DNA from: Nitrospira sp.
GTDB lineage: Bacteria > Nitrospirota > Nitrospiria > Nitrospirales > Nitrospiraceae
Reading direction: 5' to 3'
Length of the DNA stretch: 64,000 nucleotides
Assembly (NCBI GenBank): GCA_022842445.1
Contig: JALHPO010000010.1
Coordinates: 1-64,000 of the forward strand
Shown: one piece after another, positions 9,237-17,198 of the stretch
Layout of the letters: each line of letters opens with the position of its first letter
Position numbering within the stretch: position 1 is the first letter of the stretch
Translations under genes and position numbers: made by a program
Notes under the pieces: generated by a model
Database searches by the model: none
The model's input: the letters and a program-made list of their open reading frames with translations, nothing else
What the model was told of the DNA's origin: nothing

Positions 9237-9279
9237 CGCGACCGAACGATAGCCTACCACCTGTTATATGGTCAAATAG

Positions 9280-9299
9280 ATAACTTGCTATCTAGTTAT
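9280..9299. promoter_or_regulatory. candidate operator between two RHH-like genes
   Basis: ATAACT (9280-9285) and AGTTAT (9294-9299) form an inverted repeat around an 8-bp spacer, in the AT-rich 100-bp gap between divergent genes for two small ribbon-helix-helix-like proteins. This is a natural binding site for either product. Inference only. Confidence 0.4.
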
Positions 9300-9337
9300 G
9301 TCATGTGCTATACGTTCACTTGAATGGAGGTGACGCT

Positions 9338-9547
9338 ATGGCGATGGTAAAGCTGCTGATCATGGTTCCGAAATCGATCAAGGCCAAGCTGGATGCGCTC
9401 CGGAAGGAGGGCACAACGGCCAGCGGGTTTATTCGGAGTCTGCTAGAGCGGGAGTTAAAGACACGGAATAGGCCGACATTCGCGCCCAATGTCCGGCGCG
9501 GCGATTGTTCGAGGTCAAATGATTCGACACCTGCACCTCACCGCTGA
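9338..9547 (+). CDS. ribbon-helix-helix-like small protein
   Basis: A GGAGG at 9326-9330 precedes the ATG at 9338 by 7 bp. The 69-aa product has the strand-helix-helix layout of an RHH protein: VKLLIMVPKSIKAKLDALRK, then SGFIRSLLERELK. The C-terminus is unstructured. The 3' end overlaps the start of the HerA-like ATPase gene by about 29 bp, so the two are probably translated together. Confidence 0.6.
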   Translation: MAMVKLLIMVPKSIKAKLDALRKEGTTASGFIRSLLERELKTRNRPTFAPNVRRGDCSRSNDSTPAPHR

Positions 9548-11282
9548 TCCGCAGGCGTTCAGTGTGCCTGCGGATCTCGGCACCCAGACGGTGGCGATTC
9601 TCGCCCGGAAACGGGTTGGGAAAACCTATACGGCCTCGGTGATGGCCGAGGAATTCTGCAAGGCCAAGATCCCGTTCGTCGTGCTAGATCCAACTGGAGC
9701 GTGGTGGGGCCTGCGGGCGTCGGCGGATGGACAGGGGCCAGGGTTCCCGGTGGTGATCATCGGCGGCATGCACGGCGATGTGCCCCTGGAGCCGACGGCG
9801 GGTAAGGTAATCGCCGACCTGGTCGTGGAGCATCCAGGCTTCTACGTCATCGATCTCTCGCTCACGAATTCGAACGCTGAGCAGGATCGATTCGCGACGG
9901 ACTTCGCCGAGCAGCTCTATCGGAAGAAGAGCACGCATCCGGATCCGCTGCACCTGTTCATCGACGAAGCCGACAGCTTTGCGCCGCAACGGCCGTTCCC
10001 TGGGCAACAGCGGATGCTCGGGGCCTTCGAAGCGATCGTCCGGCGAGGCGGGATTCGCGGGATCGGCGTCACGATGATTACCCAACGGGCGTCCGTGCTG
10101 AACAAGAACGTCCTCACGCAAGCGGAAGTGCTGATTGCGCTGCAGACAACGGGGCCGCAGGACCGGGCGGCGGTGCAGGAGTGGGTCAAGAGTCATGGCA
10201 CAAAAATTCAGCAAGAGACGTTCATGAATTCGCTGGCCGGACTTCAGAAGGGGCAGGCCTGGCTCTGGTCGCCGGCCTGGCTCGATGTCTTCAAGCTTGT
10301 GCGGATCCGGCAGCGGGAGACGTTCAATTCCTCCGCAACCCCGGAAGTCGGGGCGCAGGCGATCGAACCAACCCGATTGGCCACGGTTGATCTTGACGCG
10401 CTCAAGGCGAAGATGGCGGCCACGATCGAGAAGGCGACGGCGGACGATCCCAAGCAACTCCGCGCGAAGATCCAGCAGCTGGAGGCGGATCTGAGGAACA
10501 TCAAGACAGCGCCGGCGTCGAAGGTTGAACCCACGATCAGGAACGTGCCGGTGATCAGTGAGAAGCAGATCCAGAGACTTGAGAAGGTCGCCAACCAGGC
10601 GCTGACGATCATCGAGACCTTGGGGCCCATCTTGAGTGAGTACGGGTCGGCGTTGGCAAGCGTCGCTGATAATAGAAGCGTGCAAATGCCAAGCCCTCGG
10701 ATGACCTCAACTGAGGTCGGGAAGTTTCCTGAGAATCTCAGAAGGGCTGTCCATGCTACCGAGCGATCGCAAGGGCATACGACGACTCGCCAGAGCAAAC
10801 GTAGCCACTCGCAGCAACGCATTCTGAACGCGCTCGTCTGGGGTGAAGGTGTCGGTTTGTTCTACATGGAAAAGACCCAGCTCGCGCTGATGGCCGATCA
10901 GAGCCCAACCAGTGGCGGGTACTTTAACAATCTGGGAGCACTGCGGACCGCTGGATTGATTGACTATCCTGGGCCAGGCGCCGTGACCCTCACCGACGCG
11001 GGACGGGCCCAAGCGGAACCGGTCAATGTCCCGACCACCAGCGCCGAGCTACAGGACAGGTTGTGCGAGAAGCTGTCGAACTCGCAGGCCAGTATCCTCC
11101 GCCATGTCATCGCGCAGCACCCGCAGGAGATCCGGAAGGAGGAGCTGGCGGCCGCCACCGGCCAGAGTCCCACGTCTGGCGGCTATTTCAATAATCTCGG
11201 CCGGCTGCGCTCGCTTGGGCTGATCGAGTACCCCAGGCCAGGGCATGTGGTCGCCAAATCGGTGTTGTTCCTCAATAAGTAA
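9519..11282 (+). CDS. HerA-like (DUF87) ATPase with duplicated C-terminal winged-helix repeats
   Basis: About 587 aa; start ATG at 9519 (an alternative lies at 9489). The P-loop is a variant, ARKRVGKT, with Ala where Gly usually begins the motif. Walker B is LHLFIDEAD, followed by QRPFPGQQ and a sensor-like MITQRASVLNK segment. This is the HerA/FtsK-type pumping-ATPase fold common on phages and plasmids. Near the C-terminus two copies of a winged-helix segment, each beginning QSPTSGGYFNNLG, lie about 90 residues apart. A coiled region near residues 330-370 may mediate hexamer contacts. No NurA partner is nearby; the closest nuclease is the GIY-YIG protein two genes on. The role could be DNA translocation, packaging or defence. 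Confidence 0.78.
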   Translation: MIRHLHLTADPQAFSVPADLGTQTVAILARKRVGKTYTASVMAEEFCKAKIPFVVLDPTGAWWGLRASADGQGPGFPVVIIGGMHGDVPLEPTAGKVIADLVVEHPGFYVIDLSLTNSNAEQDRFATDFAEQLYRKKSTHPDPLHLFIDEADSFAPQRPFPGQQRMLGAFEAIVRRGGIRGIGVTMITQRASVLNKNVLTQAEVLIALQTTGPQDRAAVQEWVKSHGTKIQQETFMNSLAGLQKGQAWLWSPAWLDVFKLVRIRQRETFNSSATPEVGAQAIEPTRLATVDLDALKAKMAATIEKATADDPKQLRAKIQQLEADLRNIKTAPASKVEPTIRNVPVISEKQIQRLEKVANQALTIIETLGPILSEYGSALASVADNRSVQMPSPRMTSTEVGKFPENLRRAVHATERSQGHTTTRQSKRSHSQQRILNALVWGEGVGLFYMEKTQLALMADQSPTSGGYFNNLGALRTAGLIDYPGPGAVTLTDAGRAQAEPVNVPTTSAELQDRLCEKLSNSQASILRHVIAQHPQEIRKEELAAATGQSPTSGGYFNNLGRLRSLGLIEYPRPGHVVAKSVLFLNK

Positions 11283-11309
11283 CCGTCACACTCACTCAAG
11301 GAGGGTCCT

Positions 11310-11414
11310 ATGTCCGCTGCCGTTCTTGACCCGGTTATTGACCGTAGGTTCACACGCACGGCGTGTCTCGCCTGTATCGCGCAATCGGAGGTCTGCGTAT
11401 ATCTGACATGGTGA
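11310..11414 (+). CDS. 34-aa small protein with Cys pairs
   Basis: An excellent ribosome-binding site (AAGGAGGGTCCT then ATG) precedes a 34-codon frame ending TGA at 11412-11414. The peptide has three Cys, two in a CLAC pair, and ends VYLTW. It lies 27 bp after the ATPase gene, in the same direction. The strong translation signal is the main evidence; function unknown. Confidence 0.45.
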   Translation: MSAAVLDPVIDRRFTRTACLACIAQSEVCVYLTW

Positions 11415-11623
11415 CAGCGAAGCAGATGGCTAACGCGGAGACGCTGGCGCCTGAATTGACGGTCAATCAGTTAGCGGCGGCTGGCAGAAAATGCAGCGCT
11501 GGCGGAGCGAGTACAAAAGCGGCTATGACATGCTGAGACCGTCCGTGCGTCGATTGCTTGGCGGAATGCCAGGATCTGGAGTGAATCGCAGGGAAGAACC
11601 TTTTTTTGAGAGGAGGCGTGACG
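11415..11623. other. gap with only a weak small frame
   Basis: A 42-codon frame (ATG 11408 to TGA 11536) has no Shine-Dalgarno at a proper distance and no recognisable product. I do not call it a gene. Confidence 0.3.
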
Positions 11624-12205
11624 ATGCCGACACGCGATGTGTCTCGACTGCTACACGCGAGCGCGACGGGTGACGGTCCCTCGTTAGGGAGCTTGAAGAC
11701 GGCCGAGCAAGTGGCGCCGGTCGTCCGCCTCCCTGCCCAGCGGATTCTGGAGTTGAGCCAGGCCCAGGTGCTTCCCCACTTTCGGATCGATGGCGGAGAG
11801 CCACTCTTCTCCACACCGGCGCTGAAAGCCTATGTCCGGCAATATCTCACTATGGAATGTCCCGGCGCGCCCTTGCCGCTGGATCTGCGGCCGATCGTGG
11901 TGAGCCCCGTCGAGCGCGCCGTCCCGATGGTCTTAACCATGGTGCGCGATCGGCTGTGCGAGTGGCCAGAAATCGACTTACCGCCGTGCGTGTATTTCTT
12001 GGTCGACGGCGAGACGGTGCTCTACGTCGGCCAGAGTCGCAACCTGGCCGCGCGGCTCGCGCAGCACAACCGCAACGGCCGGCAGTGGCAGCGGGCGTTG
12101 TTTTTGCCGGTCCCGGAATCGGAGTTGTTGCGAGTGGAGCGCGAATGGATCCGGACCGTGCGCCCGCCGTGGAATCGGGCCGGTCTCATCAAGGATGTCT
12201 CTTAG
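11624..12205 (+). CDS. GIY-YIG nuclease-domain protein
   Basis: AGGAGG (11611-11616) sits 7 bp before the ATG at 11624, giving 193 aa. The C-terminal half is a GIY-YIG domain: VYFLVDGETVLYVGQS carries the two signature strands, followed by an Arg (NLAARLAQH) and a catalytic-type Glu in RVEREWIRTVRPPWN, the metal ligand in this family. The N-terminal half has a DNA-binding-like helical segment (VVRLPAQRILELSQAQVLP). Such proteins nick DNA in repair, recombination or homing. In a phage-like context it could act in replication, exclusion or with the upstream ATPase. Confidence 0.75.
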   Translation: MPTRDVSRLLHASATGDGPSLGSLKTAEQVAPVVRLPAQRILELSQAQVLPHFRIDGGEPLFSTPALKAYVRQYLTMECPGAPLPLDLRPIVVSPVERAVPMVLTMVRDRLCEWPEIDLPPCVYFLVDGETVLYVGQSRNLAARLAQHNRNGRQWQRALFLPVPESELLRVEREWIRTVRPPWNRAGLIKDVS

Positions 12206-12232
12206 TCAGTCTTTCAACCAAGGAGGTACGAG

Positions 12233-12481
12233 ATGCGAGATACGCAAATAGATGGAATGGCGCAAGTCATCAACCGCGTGGGTCTATCACAGAAAGGAAC
12301 TTCCATTGCTGTCGGCATGACTACAGCCGCACTCAAGGCGCTCGGATTCTCGCGCGGGGAGATTCAGCGAGTTCGGAACTATGCAAAAGGCGCGGGCATA
12401 TCCGTGCCCGAAATGGTGCGTTGTTGTGTCGAGGAGATGGCGTGGCAGGTTGCGCTGATCGCCCCCAGACCGAAGTCATGA
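12233..12481 (+). CDS. hypothetical protein, 82 aa
   Basis: Strong ribosome-binding site (AAGGAGGTACGAG then ATG). The product contains a stretch resembling a helix-turn-helix: MTTAALKALGFSRGEIQRVR followed by NYAKGAGISVPEMVRC. It sits in a run of small genes that all have near-perfect Shine-Dalgarno sites, a phage-like pattern. Function unknown. Confidence 0.6.
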   Translation: MRDTQIDGMAQVINRVGLSQKGTSIAVGMTTAALKALGFSRGEIQRVRNYAKGAGISVPEMVRCCVEEMAWQVALIAPRPKS

Positions 12482-12569
12482 ATGGAATCTGCGAGGTCGA
12501 CAATTGACTCGACGACTATCAGCGGCACCAATGTCATGTTTCAGTATGCCTTAACCAAGGAGGTATTCG

Positions 12570-13013
12570 ATGTCTGCTACGCAGGTTGAGAACCATAAAG
12601 AAAAGGGAACCGTGGGCAAGGAGCTGGCACTCGTGAAAGCCAAAGCTTCGACGTCGACGGACGACAGTGAACGCATTGTTCTTCTGGAAATGCTTCCGAA
12701 GAAGGAGTGGTTCATTCGGACGACCTTTCGCGGGAAGGTGATGTGGTACGTCCGGCTCGCGATCACGGGCCTACGACCCAGGATCTACGGACCATTTTCT
12801 ACTAAACGGGCGGGGTTACTTTTTCTCGATGGTGCAATCGACAAGCTGGCCGATGTCTGGAACGAGGTCAACGATGTCGAGAAGCAGTATTCCTGCCGAG
12901 GTGAATTTCAGCATGTTTCCTGGGGGCCGATCATCGAGCATCCGCTCGCGGCTCCCCGTGAGACTGGTGCCCTATGCGCCGGGAGTGCAGACGTCTGCAG
13001 ACAAGGACGGTGA
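12570..13013 (+). CDS. hypothetical protein, 147 aa
   Basis: Preceded by AAGGAGGTATTCG then ATG. A Lys/Glu-rich N-terminus is followed by a compact beta-rich middle with several Trp (KKEWFIRTTFRGKVMWYVRL) and a segment about guarding an active-looking Cys (EKQYSCRGEF) that cannot be assigned. The C-terminal tail is of different composition. No known family recognised. Confidence 0.6.
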   Translation: MSATQVENHKEKGTVGKELALVKAKASTSTDDSERIVLLEMLPKKEWFIRTTFRGKVMWYVRLAITGLRPRIYGPFSTKRAGLLFLDGAIDKLADVWNEVNDVEKQYSCRGEFQHVSWGPIIEHPLAAPRETGALCAGSADVCRQGR

Positions 13014-13015
13014 TT

Positions 13016-13279
13016 ATGGGAACCAAGCATAAAGTTCAACCGCGCCCTCATGACGAGGGTGTGATGGGGCGAAGTACAATCGTGTATCAGATCTGCGATG
13101 CCACACCAAACGGCGACATTGAACCGATTGGGCGGTTCATGTACGACACCCCAGAGCAGGCGGAGCGCGAGCATCGAGAGAGGCAGCTCTCCTGTCCAAC
13201 CGCCTTTCTTGCGCGTGTGGTGTTCACTCGCTTGCACAGGCGGGATGCACGGAAACATCTTCGGCCAGTTCGGGGTTGA
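13016..13279 (+). CDS. hypothetical protein, 87 aa
   Basis: The ATG at 13016 lies 2 bp after the previous stop, with an AAGGACGG ribosome-binding site inside the upstream gene, so the two are translationally linked. It has a Lys/Arg-rich start and a beta-rich core (STIVYQICDATPNGDIEPIG). A later in-frame ATG at 13064 is possible. Function unknown. Confidence 0.5.
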   Translation: MGTKHKVQPRPHDEGVMGRSTIVYQICDATPNGDIEPIGRFMYDTPEQAEREHRERQLSCPTAFLARVVFTRLHRRDARKHLRPVRG

Positions 13280-13468
13280 TCTATAAGTAACGACGCGCTA
13301 CCGTTTCACGGTGGCTGGCACATCGAACAGACGAGCCTTAATGAACGCTGAGAGCTGATAACTTAAGAATCCAGGAAGGGCTAAGCGCCGGCTGATCCCC
13401 GGCGTGATGGAGTCGTCCTCGCGGCTCCGGCCCTTCCCTCTTCACGCGAGGTCCCACGAGGAATGGGC

Positions 13469-14401
13469 ATGTCTCAAGGGTTCAGTCCGCGACGGCATAA
13501 ACTCGATGTTGAAAAAGCGGTACGTTGGGCTCGTTTTCGAGAGACGGGAGAGAAAGACTTTCTCCCGGATCATCCCGGTGTACTCCTCCTCATCATCGAA
13601 GCCTTACGTCGGCGTCTCCGGCGCATGATTCGAACAAAGAAAGACCAACACCTTGCCACAATCAAGAATCCGCCCCAAATCGATATCGATGATATGCAGC
13701 GAGTTGCACTCGTGCTTCTCGGGCGCATTGAGGAACTTGATCGAACCGCAAAGAAGGAACTTGCCTGGAGAATTCGCCTCTACATTCAAGCGATGACGCA
13801 ACGTATCCGGTACCCCAGCGAGGTAGAAGAAAATTGGCTTTACAGGTCGAACCTGGGGCACTTCGACATCCTATTCGAGGATGAGTTGGAGGCTATTGCG
13901 CAGTCCAAGCTGGTTAACTTCACATGCCTCCCGGCCGTGCTGCGGCACCAGCGGGATCTTCTCTATGATTTCATGAGAAGGCGTGCACCTGATGGTTATG
14001 CAAAAGAGGACACGCCGGAGACGTGGCTCAAACGAAATCATAAACGCCTCTATCAAGAGCTGACTTTCTACGGATGCGCATGCACCTATCGACGTGATCT
14101 TGAGAAGCTTTCCAAGGTCGTGGAGGTGGGCACTGCCCCGCGAAGGCGACACGACAAAAAGAAGCGCATTGCGTCCCTCGATAGCGACTCCTCATGGGTC
14201 ACCAAAGAATGGCCTTTCCCTCCACGCAAAGTGATCTTCGAAGATCATCACATAGAGCTTAACGATGTCATGAAATCGAAGGGGCAAGGCGAAATGATTC
14301 CAGCGCTGCTCTCCGTGATACATGCCATCTCGACTTCGTCGATACGGCAAATTCTTAAGGCGTCGTCGCGAAGATTCAAGCTCCCACCATTCCTCCAATA
14401 A
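13469..14401 (+). CDS. hypothetical protein, 310 aa
   Basis: GAGGA lies about 7 bp before the ATG at 13469 (an ATG six bases earlier is too close). The product is strongly basic and helical, with long Arg/Lys-rich segments (RRRLRRMIRTKKDQ) and a Cys-containing segment (FYGCACTYRRDLEKL). No catalytic motif, signal or membrane helix is visible. Its codon use looks less GC-rich than that of its neighbours, which hints at a separate origin. It ends about 85 bp before a MerR-like regulator. Function unknown. Confidence 0.6.
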   Translation: MSQGFSPRRHKLDVEKAVRWARFRETGEKDFLPDHPGVLLLIIEALRRRLRRMIRTKKDQHLATIKNPPQIDIDDMQRVALVLLGRIEELDRTAKKELAWRIRLYIQAMTQRIRYPSEVEENWLYRSNLGHFDILFEDELEAIAQSKLVNFTCLPAVLRHQRDLLYDFMRRRAPDGYAKEDTPETWLKRNHKRLYQELTFYGCACTYRRDLEKLSKVVEVGTAPRRRHDKKKRIASLDSDSSWVTKEWPFPPRKVIFEDHHIELNDVMKSKGQGEMIPALLSVIHAISTSSIRQILKASSRRFKLPPFLQ

Positions 14402-14485
14402 CAAGTATTTCTGACACAGTTGTTACCAGCTTCTGCGGGATTCTCTCGCTAGACTATAGCCTCCATGAATGTAGTGGAGGTAGCT

Positions 14486-14698
14486 ATGAATGATCGTCAA
14501 AGCATGGTCTCAGCAGATGCCATCATGACAACGAGAGATGTTTCGCGCGCCCTCGATATAAGCGTTGATCGAGTGCGCCAGCTTGAGCGCGTCGGCGTAC
14601 TCCCAGCACGACGAACTGAATCGGGCGTCCGAATTTTTGCACGAACTGTCATCGACGAATTCCGCCGGCGGCGTGAGGCCAGAAAAGGGGCTCGATGA
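14486..14698 (+). CDS. MerR/excisionase-type helix-turn-helix regulator
   Basis: GGAGGTAGCT precedes the ATG at 14486. The 70-aa product carries a winged-helix-turn-helix with the MerR-type core TTRDVSRALDISVDRVRQLE, then RVGVLPARRTESGVRIF. It lacks the long effector domain of true MerR proteins, so it resembles excisionases or AlpA-like phage regulators. It overlaps the replication gene by ATGA, so it may control or be co-translated with replication. Confidence 0.75.
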   Translation: MNDRQSMVSADAIMTTRDVSRALDISVDRVRQLERVGVLPARRTESGVRIFARTVIDEFRRRREARKGAR

Positions 14699-15477
14699 GT
14701 TGGGCAGCGACGAGCTATGTGAAACAGTTGCGGGTGGCTCCGAACGGAGAAGCCATCACAAAGGGCGAAAAGTTAGTGCTCTTCGTTCTTGCGGACTATT
14801 ACAACGACGAGCGCTTGTCCGCATGGACATCATTTTCTCGCTTGGCCGTTGAATCATTGCATACCCGTAGGGGCGTGGTGTTGACGTTGCAGGCCCTGGA
14901 GAGGAAAGGGGTTCTTTGTGTTATTCGCTCGTCGGAATCTGCAACGAAACGAGTTACAAATCGCTACCGTTTCCCCGGGTTGGAATCACACCCGTACTCC
15001 CATACTGGTGCAACTGCTTCCCCAGGGCTGGTGAAGCCACTTCACCAGGCTGGGGAAACCACTTCCCCAGGGCTAGTGAAGCCACTTCACCCTATCTTTA
15101 AAGAAAATCTTTCTACTGATCTTTCCAAAGACACTGCCGGGCAGGTGCCCGGCACGGTCTCAAGCTTGCGTGGTGCCGTGCCCCCGAAAAGTGCAGCGGT
15201 GTGGGACGCCTACTGCAAGGCCTATGAGCGTCGTTACGGAATCGAGCCGGTGCGGAACCGGAAGACGAACGCGCTGCTCTGTCAGCTCGTTGATCGGTTG
15301 GGAGCGGAGGATGCGCCAAAGGTGGCGGCGTTCTATGTCCATCACCCAAAACCTGTGTACGTCTCGAATCGGCATCCGGCCACACTGCTCCTGCGCGATG
15401 CGGAGGGGTTGCGGACGGAATGCTTCACCGGGCGGATCTCGGGCACGATGCCGAAAACATTCGCGGATTCGTTATGA
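14695..15477 (+). CDS. phage-type replication initiator (helix-turn-helix domain, lambda-O-like layout)
   Basis: Starts in an ATGA overlap. The first 90 residues form a winged-helix domain of the helix_turn_helix_36/phage-replication type (KGEKLVLFVLADYYNDERLS, then TSFSRLAVESLHTRRGVVLT). The middle is a repeated SPGLVKPLH linker that coincides with iteron-like DNA repeats (15017-15091). The C-terminal 100 residues (AVWDAYCKAYERRYGIEPVR) are a helper-binding-like domain. This matches the plan of lambda O: DNA-binding N-terminus, origin in the linker-coding DNA, helicase-loader-binding C-terminus. Homology to O itself is not shown. Confidence 0.72.
   Translation: MSWAATSYVKQLRVAPNGEAITKGEKLVLFVLADYYNDERLSAWTSFSRLAVESLHTRRGVVLTLQALERKGVLCVIRSSESATKRVTNRYRFPGLESHPYSHTGATASPGLVKPLHQAGETTSPGLVKPLHPIFKENLSTDLSKDTAGQVPGTVSSLRGAVPPKSAAVWDAYCKAYERRYGIEPVRNRKTNALLCQLVDRLGAEDAPKVAAFYVHHPKPVYVSNRHPATLLLRDAEGLRTECFTGRISGTMPKTFADSL
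15017..15127. repeat. iteron-like repeats and AT-rich tract inside the replication gene (candidate origin)
   Basis: Two 30-bp direct repeats (15017-15046 and 15062-15091) differ at one base and have a 45-bp period. Each contains the perfect inverted repeat GGTGAAG-CCA-CTTCACC, disturbed by the one mismatch in the second. A further inverted pair CTGGGGAA-ACCAC-TTCCCCAG spans 15050-15070. Directly downstream lies an AT-rich tract (15092-15127). Iterons followed by an AT-rich unwinding region inside the initiator gene is the lambda oriλ layout. Confidence 0.6.
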
Positions 15478-15836
15478 GTGCGACGACAGGCATGAGTCAG
15501 GCTGAGTTTGCACGAGGGTGGAAGCTTTTGATCATTCAGCCGTGGGGCTGGCGCTACAACCAAATGGATCAGAGCGGGCAGCCAACCAGCGCGGCCATGA
15601 AGCAGATGGAATTTTACTACGACAAGCTGAAGTGGGCACAGGCGGCGGCGTGGCTCGCGGTGGTGGATCTCTTTGCGCGCGGAGACAAGTGGCCGAGCGT
15701 GGACGATCTGACACAAGCCTTGCGCCAGGCGAACAGCAAGTTCGTGAGGGCGCTGCCCAAGCCGGAACCGCGTTGGGAGCCGATGCCGGACGAGGTGCGG
15801 GCGCAGCTGCAGCGGCTTGGGGTGTTGGCCTCATGA
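15474..15836 (+). CDS. small protein downstream of the replication initiator
   Basis: The ATG overlaps the previous stop (ATGA), so it is translationally coupled. The 120-aa helical product has GWRYNQMDQSGQPTSAAMKQ and a Trp-rich segment, and its last part (ALPKPEPRWEPMPDEVRAQL) is Pro-rich. Its position after an O-like gene suits a helicase-loading helper. No ATP-binding motif is seen, so it is not a DnaC-type AAA+ protein. Confidence 0.55.
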   Translation: MSATTGMSQAEFARGWKLLIIQPWGWRYNQMDQSGQPTSAAMKQMEFYYDKLKWAQAAAWLAVVDLFARGDKWPSVDDLTQALRQANSKFVRALPKPEPRWEPMPDEVRAQLQRLGVLAS

Positions 15837-15982
15837 ATTACGAGCGAGTGACAATGAACCAGTCAGCGCTCTCAGCGGCAACCGCGCGGTGGCTGTGCAA
15901 TCTGGAACTCTGTAACGGAAAAGGAACGCGATGCGCGCGTCGTCAATCCTCCAGCGGCGCCGCAATGTTGGAGCTGCACTGA
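15833..15982 (+). CDS. 49-aa Cys-containing small protein
   Basis: Starts in a further ATGA overlap with the preceding gene and ends at 15982. The three Cys in a WLCNLELCNGKGTRCARRQ segment could bind a metal ion. The coupled start is the best evidence that it is translated. Function unknown. Confidence 0.45.
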   Translation: MNYERVTMNQSALSAATARWLCNLELCNGKGTRCARRQSSSGAAMLELH

Positions 15983-16048
15983 AGTTATCGGCACAGCTCC
16001 AACATGAAAAAGTCGGGAGGATCGGCAATTCAACCAAACGGAGGAATC

Positions 16049-16606
16049 ATGCAACCAACAGCTGAGAGAAAGACGATCATGAGCGGAATGGGCGTGGAGC
16101 GGGATGAAGCCCTGAGAGTCAAAGGCCTCCGCCGCCCGACGCGCACGTATGTCGGGATTGGCAAGCCGGAAAGCAAGGATTACCTACTCGGGCTGAGCAA
16201 AGCCTGTGGGCATGATTCCTTCGTCGAAGGGGATTTAGTGAGCGTCGATCCCACGGGGAAGATCGTGCCGCTCGACCCGGCGCTGCCGTTTGCCGGAATC
16301 ATTCGCGCGATCGGCCAGGACAATCTCGCGAAATGGTTCGCCAGGGTTTACACGCGCTGCGCGATTTCTGAAAGACTGGAAAACTTTTCCCCGGACGTGC
16401 ATCAAGGGGTTCCGGTTTTTGCGATTCCAGGCCCGAACCGAACGCATTGCTTCACGGCAGATGCAGCAGCGGGAGGCGTCCCGGTGGGCGAGGTGTACGC
16501 CTTCGGGGAGAGTAGCAGGGATACAGTCGTCGGGATTCGTCAGTCTGGCGACACGCGCTCGTTCTATTTCGGTAGCCCTGCAACAGCTCAGCGTGCCCCC
16601 CGCTGA
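16049..16606 (+). CDS. hypothetical phage protein, possible head-decoration type
   Basis: GGAGGAATC precedes the ATG at 16049, giving 185 aa. The sequence is rich in Gly, Val and Pro with beta-barrel-like turns (EGDLVSVDPTGKIVPLDP, then FAGIIRAIG). This composition recalls the DUF2190/decoration-protein group that is found in tailed phages, but the resemblance is only in general character. If right, it would be the only head-type protein in the element. Confidence 0.45.
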   Translation: MQPTAERKTIMSGMGVERDEALRVKGLRRPTRTYVGIGKPESKDYLLGLSKACGHDSFVEGDLVSVDPTGKIVPLDPALPFAGIIRAIGQDNLAKWFARVYTRCAISERLENFSPDVHQGVPVFAIPGPNRTHCFTADAAAGGVPVGEVYAFGESSRDTVVGIRQSGDTRSFYFGSPATAQRAPR

Positions 16607-16645
16607 GGCAGAACGCGTCCTATGATGCAGAACGGAGGTTTTCAA

Positions 16646-17059
16646 ATGATACGCGCACAGAAGACCCAGCACTTTCAGTCGGGAGTGTTTCAGCTAGGCC
16701 GGACGATTCACGGGCTGCTTGATGAGCTGCTGGCCAGTCAAGCTCGGGAAAGTGGGCGGATAGGTCAGTCTGGGACGGTGCGTAAGCTGCAGCCGGGTGC
16801 AAGGCATGCGGCAACGGTCACGATCTCAAACCCGACTCTGGAAAAGAGGTCGGCCATGCGCAAGCCAGCCGTTGACGCTGTCGACGAGCTGCTCGCGCGT
16901 GCACGGCGGTTTTCTGTGGAGCCCTGGTCTCAATCGAGGATCAAGCTGATCGAATCGGAGGATCTTTCCCAGCTGGCCTACAGAGCCAGTTCGTGGCTGC
17001 AACGTGAATTTGTCCGAGAACCTAATTTCATAGCGTTTTGGCGAAGGCTGAGACGATGA
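16646..17059 (+). CDS. hypothetical protein, 137 aa
   Basis: GGAGGTTTTCAA precedes the ATG at 16646. The product is basic, with a helical middle (KPAVDAVDELLARARRFSVE) and a Trp-rich C-terminus (SWLQREFVREPNFIAFWRRL). No domain is recognised. It lies between the possible decoration protein and an HTH gene. Confidence 0.5.
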   Translation: MIRAQKTQHFQSGVFQLGRTIHGLLDELLASQARESGRIGQSGTVRKLQPGARHAATVTISNPTLEKRSAMRKPAVDAVDELLARARRFSVEPWSQSRIKLIESEDLSQLAYRASSWLQREFVREPNFIAFWRRLRR

Positions 17060-17198
17060 GACGTTGGGAAGAGGCCCGATGGATACCGCGGGTCCTTCCA
17101 GGCCCTGATCCTATGCGGGTAAGCAAAGCCGCACTTTCGCGCTAGTTCCAGGGGGGAAATCGAGGTTGACGACTGTTTAGCAGACAACAACAACGCGC

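Noticed and set aside
9684..10685. A 333-codon minus-strand frame inside the HerA-like gene
   Set aside because: Antisense shadow with Arg/Leu-rich composition and no translation signal.
11408..11536. A 42-codon gene after the 34-aa gene
   Set aside because: No Shine-Dalgarno at proper spacing and it overlaps the better-supported small gene.
15017..15091. CRISPR array
   Set aside because: Only two repeats with a 15-bp spacer inside a coding frame, which fits iterons and not CRISPR.
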